The translations under genes and the position numbers were made by a program. 10,291 bases of DNA from Anaerolineaceae bacterium (GTDB lineage: Bacteria > Chloroflexota > Anaerolineae > Anaerolineales > Anaerolineaceae): the NCBI GenBank assembly GCA_014860845.1, contig JACZIY010000680.1:1-10291 (forward strand), written 5' to 3'. Below are positions 7,507-10,291 of this stretch, in pieces (the first letter of the stretch is position 1; the number at the start of each line of letters is the position of its first letter). The notes beneath the pieces are model-generated. The model searched no databases, was not told the origin of the DNA, and saw only the letters and a list, made by a program, of their open reading frames with translations.

Positions 7507-7512
7507 ATTATA
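7507..7512 (-). promoter_or_regulatory. TATAAT element placed for a leaderless transcript
   Basis: A perfect -10 hexamer on the minus strand ends 6 nt before the ATG at 7500, so transcription would begin at or next to the start codon. No ribosome binding site is present in the 29-nt gap, which agrees with leaderless initiation. No convincing -35 is seen; TTCATT, the nearest candidate, is 19 nt upstream and matches only three of six positions. The region is AT-rich, so chance occurrence is possible. Confidence 0.4.
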
Positions 7513-7529
7513 GAGGGAAAGTGAAATTA

Positions 7530-9167
7530 TTAATGAAGATGCAAGGGATCTGTTTTTTCACTTTTCTGTTCGGTAATTAGCTGTGGCAGTGAATAGGATT
7601 GTGCATATAACTGTTGATAGGCCAGCACTTCAGCCTGCCAGCGCGTATCATCCCAGCCAAGTTGTGGTTGGCAAAGCTCCTGGATTTGCTGCATGATGGG
7701 CAGACCACCCTGAGGAAGCAGGCTGCCAATGCGGGTCCGCCTTAACAACAGATCATCCAGATGGATTACCTGCTCATGACGGGCAGCCCATTTCAACTCT
7801 GCCCACAGGGTTGGGGTTGCTTGAATTCTATCTAATTCATTGGATGCTGCAGAAAGAATCAGATCCGGAGCATTGTATCCATAGCGTCCGATCAGACGTA
7901 ATTTTTGCTGTGTGGTTAACACTTGGGCGTCAATCACCGGCCTTATTTTTTCACCGTTGATGCGATCCAGAGCGCGTTTATCTTTATCGATCTTGATATT
8001 TTCTGGCAAATATTTGCGAGCAAATCGTAAGGTTCTTTGTGCCATATGACTGAACATGGTTAGCTTTCCACCGGTGATGGTGATGAGCCCATCTTCGTCC
8101 CACAGGATTTCATCGCGTGCTTCCTTGGAGGGATCTGCCTTGCCGGTGTCCAACACGGAGCGAATCCCGGCAAAAGTGGACAGGATGTCATCCGTGGTCA
8201 GGTTCAGACAATCGAAAATGTGGTTCACAGCTTTCATGAGGTAGTCCATTTCCTGCGGCGATATCCAGGGATCCGTCGACATGGGGTGATCATGATCCAC
8301 ATCGGTAGTGCCCACCAGCATGGCGCCTTCCCAGGAAAAGGCAAATACCGGGCGTTGGTCATCCGAATGTAAAAAACTGATGGCATCATCCAGAGGAACC
8401 TTTTCGCGGGGAAAGATTAAATGGCTTCCACGCAGTAATCGCAGACGGGGTGGTCTACCGATCTTACCGCGCAGCTCATCCGACCAGGCGCCGCTGGCAT
8501 TAATCACCAACCCGGCTCGGACTTCTTTTTCTTCTCCTGTGAGCGAATCTTTAATCTGAACACCACATACTTTGCCTTTATTGTTCCGCAACAGATCCAC
8601 TACGCCTGCGTAATTGATAGCAGTACCGCCAGCAGCCTGCCCTTCCTGAATAACCCGATACACCAGGCGGGCATCATCTGTCTGAGCATCATAAAAACCA
8701 TATCCACCTTCCAGCCGTTTCTCATTAAGCTGCGGACAAATCTCTTTCAATCTCTGACTGGATAGGCGAGAGTGCTTCCAGCGCAAGGCCAGCAGATCAT
8801 AGGCGATCAGACCCAGGCCGAACACCCAACCGGGGGTATGGTCCCCGTGATAATTAACAAGGCTAAAGTGCAGCGGATCGATCAGCCCTTCGCCCTCATG
8901 AATCAGACGCTGGCGTTCACGCGATGAATCAAGGGTCAGTTTTATCTGTGCGTTCTTGAGATATCGCAAGCCACCGTGTACCATTTTCGAGGAACGACTG
9001 GATGTGCCAGAAGAGAAATCGTGACCTTCCATTAATAAGGTTTTTAGACCGGCCTCGACAGCCTCCCGGAAGACCCCGGCTCCAACGATTCCACCTCCAA
9101 TGACAATAACATCCCAGGGCTGCAGTAGATTAGCCCATATCGAAGCGCGCCAACCTGGATTTTCCAT
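7530..9167 (-). CDS. glpD: Aerobic-type FAD-dependent glycerol-3-phosphate dehydrogenase
   Basis: This 545-residue flavoprotein oxidises sn-glycerol 3-phosphate to dihydroxyacetone phosphate and passes electrons to the quinone pool at the inner face of the membrane. The FAD-binding Rossmann motif is VIVIGGGIVGAG at residues 20-31. The family signature SGTSSRSSKMVHGGLRYL is at 53-70. Further matches are SGAWSDELR, RLLRGSHLIFPRE, the phosphate/flavin-site stretch MLVGTTDVDHDHP, FAGIRSVL and ITGGKLTMFSHMA. The C-terminal 150 residues (about 400-545) correspond to the DAO_C helical domain, with RYGYNAPDLI and WAARHEQVIHLDDLLLRRTRIG. The length is slightly above E. coli GlpD (501). The start has GTGAGG (complement of 9173-9178) 5 nt upstream. 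It is the first gene of the minus-strand operon and is driven by a strong promoter. No glycerol kinase or facilitator gene is visible nearby, so the source of its substrate is outside this window or unusual. Confidence 0.96.
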   Translation of the reverse strand: MENPGWRASIWANLLQPWDVIVIGGGIVGAGVFREAVEAGLKTLLMEGHDFSSGTSSRSSKMVHGGLRYLKNAQIKLTLDSSRERQRLIHEGEGLIDPLHFSLVNYHGDHTPGWVFGLGLIAYDLLALRWKHSRLSSQRLKEICPQLNEKRLEGGYGFYDAQTDDARLVYRVIQEGQAAGGTAINYAGVVDLLRNNKGKVCGVQIKDSLTGEEKEVRAGLVINASGAWSDELRGKIGRPPRLRLLRGSHLIFPREKVPLDDAISFLHSDDQRPVFAFSWEGAMLVGTTDVDHDHPMSTDPWISPQEMDYLMKAVNHIFDCLNLTTDDILSTFAGIRSVLDTGKADPSKEARDEILWDEDGLITITGGKLTMFSHMAQRTLRFARKYLPENIKIDKDKRALDRINGEKIRPVIDAQVLTTQQKLRLIGRYGYNAPDLILSAASNELDRIQATPTLWAELKWAARHEQVIHLDDLLLRRTRIGSLLPQGGLPIMQQIQELCQPQLGWDDTRWQAEVLAYQQLYAQSYSLPQLITEQKSEKTDPLHLH

Positions 9168-9209
9168 GAGAACCTCACTGAATAAAATGATAGAGTCAAA
9201 CCGAGAAAT

Positions 9210-9227
9210 TGGTAAGAGGTCATACCA
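9210..9227. promoter_or_regulatory. Dyad at the glpD transcription start (candidate operator)
   Basis: TGGTA and TACCA form a perfect inverted repeat with an 8-nt spacer, located from about +1 to +18 of the proposed glpD transcript. An overlapping minus-strand reading, AACTGGT-ATG-ACCTCTT (9230 down to 9214), partly resembles GntR/FadR-type TNGTNNNACNA sites, with one mismatch in the core. A position over the start site suits repression. The regulator is unknown. Confidence 0.35.
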
Positions 9228-9233
9228 GTTAAG

Positions 9234-9261
9234 ATTATAATGATTCTAAACGCAAAGTCAA
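9234..9261 (-). promoter_or_regulatory. Sigma70-type promoter for the glpD operon
   Basis: The minus strand carries TTGACT (complement of 9256-9261, five of six) and a perfect TATAAT (complement of 9234-9239) with a 16-nt spacer. Transcription would begin near 9227, giving a leader of about 60 nt before the glpD ATG. This is the best promoter in the window. Confidence 0.7.
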
Positions 9262-9309
9262 GCACGAAATAGAGGATTGATTTTCGGTGAAAATCCTTAT
9301 CCGCACTTA

Positions 9310-9318
9310 TGATAAAAT
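9310..9318 (+). promoter_or_regulatory. Candidate extended -10 promoter for the glycosyltransferase gene
   Basis: TGATAAAAT contains the TGn extension followed by TAAAAT, a five-of-six match to TATAAT. No clear -35 is seen at the right distance, as is usual for extended -10 promoters. Transcription would start near 9325, in the divergent gap opposite glpD. Confidence 0.4.
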
Positions 9319-9381
9319 GTGATTAACAATCTATTCAAAGGGACGCTCATTCTTTACGAAGATTTGGAAATTCAGGCCAGT

Positions 9382-10291
9382 ATGCTTTTGTTGATTGTTT
9401 CATTCATCATATTTCTGTTCATTTCTCTGCAAATTAATCAATATTTTTCCTACAAGAAGTGGTTTGATTGGTTCCTGGGGGAATTTCTAATTCTGATCTC
9501 CCTGATTATTCTGGTCATGACCGTATCGGGATTGTTTTATCAGATGAACCAGCCGTTGTTTGTGCTGGTATTTCAGATTATCCTGCTCTTCATCACCACA
9601 GTGGTAAGCCGTTTTTGGCTGAAGCCTGAACAACCTCTGTTTCCTTTTCCGTTGCCCAGACTCAATTTAAAGGAAAAGAGGATTACAACCCCCGTCTGGG
9701 CATTCCTGATTACTACGGTCACCGTAGCCATTCTCAACCTGGTGTATGTCCTTTTTGTACCCCCGAATAATAACGACTCCCTGGCCATCCATCTGGCCAG
9801 AATTGGGATGTGGGATCAGTCGGGTAGCTGGTTGCCATGGAACACAAAGGTTGTCTGGCAGTTGACCTTCCCGATGAACGCTGAGATTGTTAGCTACTGG
9901 ACGCTGCTCTTTACCCGGGGTGAGCACTTGCTGGGATTGATTGCCTACATTTCAGGCTACCTGTCGATCATTTTGATCTATCACCTGGGTTTGGAGATCA
10001 CGAGCCGAAAAAGCCTGGCGTTGCTTTCGGCTCTAACCTGGGCCGCTTTCCCGGTGGTGCAGATGAACTTCAGCTCTACCCGGCATGACCATGTCAGTTC
10101 GTTCATGCTGATCGCTGCGGTGTATTTCTTCTATCATCATTTGAAGGAAAAAAACAATGGTTACCTGGTCTTGTCCGGCTTAGGGATAGGTCTTTCCATT
10201 GGCACCAATTATTCTGTCGCTGGTTATTTGCCCGGATTAGCGCTCTTCTTCCTGATATATTGGCTGGTATTCCATAAGATCACCTTTAAAG
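9382..10291 (+). CDS. GT-C fold (family 39-like) membrane glycosyltransferase, N-terminal part
   Basis: The reading frame is open from ATG 9382 to the window edge (303 codons, no stop), so the gene is cut by the window. The product is strongly hydrophobic, with membrane segments at roughly residues 1-18, 33-52, 58-80, 104-126, 185-200, 211-226, 238-252, 260-276 and 280-298. After the fourth helix, NNNDSLAIHLARIGMWDQSGSW (129-150) matches the acidic DSxxYHLPRVxxWxQNGS-type loop of GT-C enzymes related to protein O-mannosyltransferases and ArnT. D132 is the likely catalytic or metal-binding acid. A second conserved region, FSSTRHDHVSSF (230-241), corresponds to the STxND motif, with D236. Such enzymes use polyprenyl-phosphate-linked sugars on the outer face of the membrane; the acceptor is unknown. 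The start is uncertain: the best Shine-Dalgarno, AAAGGGA at 9337-9343, points to an in-frame ATT at 9349. Confidence 0.82.
   Translation, partial: MLLLIVSFIIFLFISLQINQYFSYKKWFDWFLGEFLILISLIILVMTVSGLFYQMNQPLFVLVFQIILLFITTVVSRFWLKPEQPLFPFPLPRLNLKEKRITTPVWAFLITTVTVAILNLVYVLFVPPNNNDSLAIHLARIGMWDQSGSWLPWNTKVVWQLTFPMNAEIVSYWTLLFTRGEHLLGLIAYISGYLSIILIYHLGLEITSRKSLALLSALTWAAFPVVQMNFSSTRHDHVSSFMLIAAVYFFYHHLKEKNNGYLVLSGLGIGLSIGTNYSVAGYLPGLALFFLIYWLVFHKITFK

Noticed and set aside
9191..9202. Second TTGACT (complement of 9194-9199) near the glpD start as another promoter.
   Set aside because: No -10-like hexamer is found 16-18 nt downstream; that position holds the ribosome binding site GAGG.
9667..9927. 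Minus-strand open frames at 9573-9788 and 9667-9927.
   Set aside because: They lie opposite the clearly coding glycosyltransferase frame, have no recognisable domain and are shadows of it.
1..10291. CRISPR arrays, tRNA or rRNA genes, insertion sequences, toxin-antitoxin pairs, phage genes.
   Set aside because: Read-through by eye found no spaced direct repeats, cloverleaf arms, transposase motifs or phage-type genes; nearly all sequence is accounted for by the genes listed.

Overview
This is bacterial chromosomal DNA of moderate G+C content (around half, judged by eye). Genes are tightly packed, with AGGAG-type ribosome binding sites and ATG/GTG starts. I see no insertion sequence, phage gene, CRISPR array, tRNA or rRNA. 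The divergent YchF-type protein, the DUF998 protein, the GPH symporter and the GxGYxYP-family protein would suit an environmental heterotroph, possibly Chloroflexota (Anaerolineae-like). That placement is a low-confidence inference; the sequence alone does not prove it.

Layout. (1) Positions 80-2820, plus strand: a compact three-gene run of a YchF/Obg-like P-loop NTPase, a beta-lactamase-fold serine hydrolase and a GrpB/UPF0157 protein, with gaps of 32 and 12 nt. (2) Positions 2865-3638, minus strand: a class I SAM-dependent methyltransferase, convergent with GrpB. (3) Positions 3772-4428, plus strand: a DUF998 membrane protein, divergent from the methyltransferase. Their shared spacer carries a perfect 8-bp inverted repeat that covers the -10 region of both proposed promoters. 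(4) Positions 9167 down to 4448, minus strand: an apparent operon of glpD (FAD-dependent glycerol-3-phosphate dehydrogenase), a GxGYxYP-family putative glycoside hydrolase and a GPH-family sugar:cation symporter. glpD has a strong sigma70-type promoter with a dyad just downstream of it. The second gene has no Shine-Dalgarno sequence but has a TATAAT placed as in leaderless promoters. The last two genes overlap by 4 nt. (5) Positions 9382 to the right edge, plus strand: the first 303 codons of a multi-membrane-spanning GT-C (family 39-like) glycosyltransferase that runs out of the window.

How the genes may work together. The most interesting unit is the glpD / GxGYxYP / GPH symporter operon. 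It pairs a sugar or glycoside importer with a protein of a family only suspected to be hydrolytic, and with a dehydrogenase that feeds glycerol 3-phosphate into glycolysis. A plausible but unproven reading is a small catabolic route for a glycerol-containing glycoside, in which the glycosidase-like protein acts inside the cell. The remaining genes look like housekeeping or general accessory functions.
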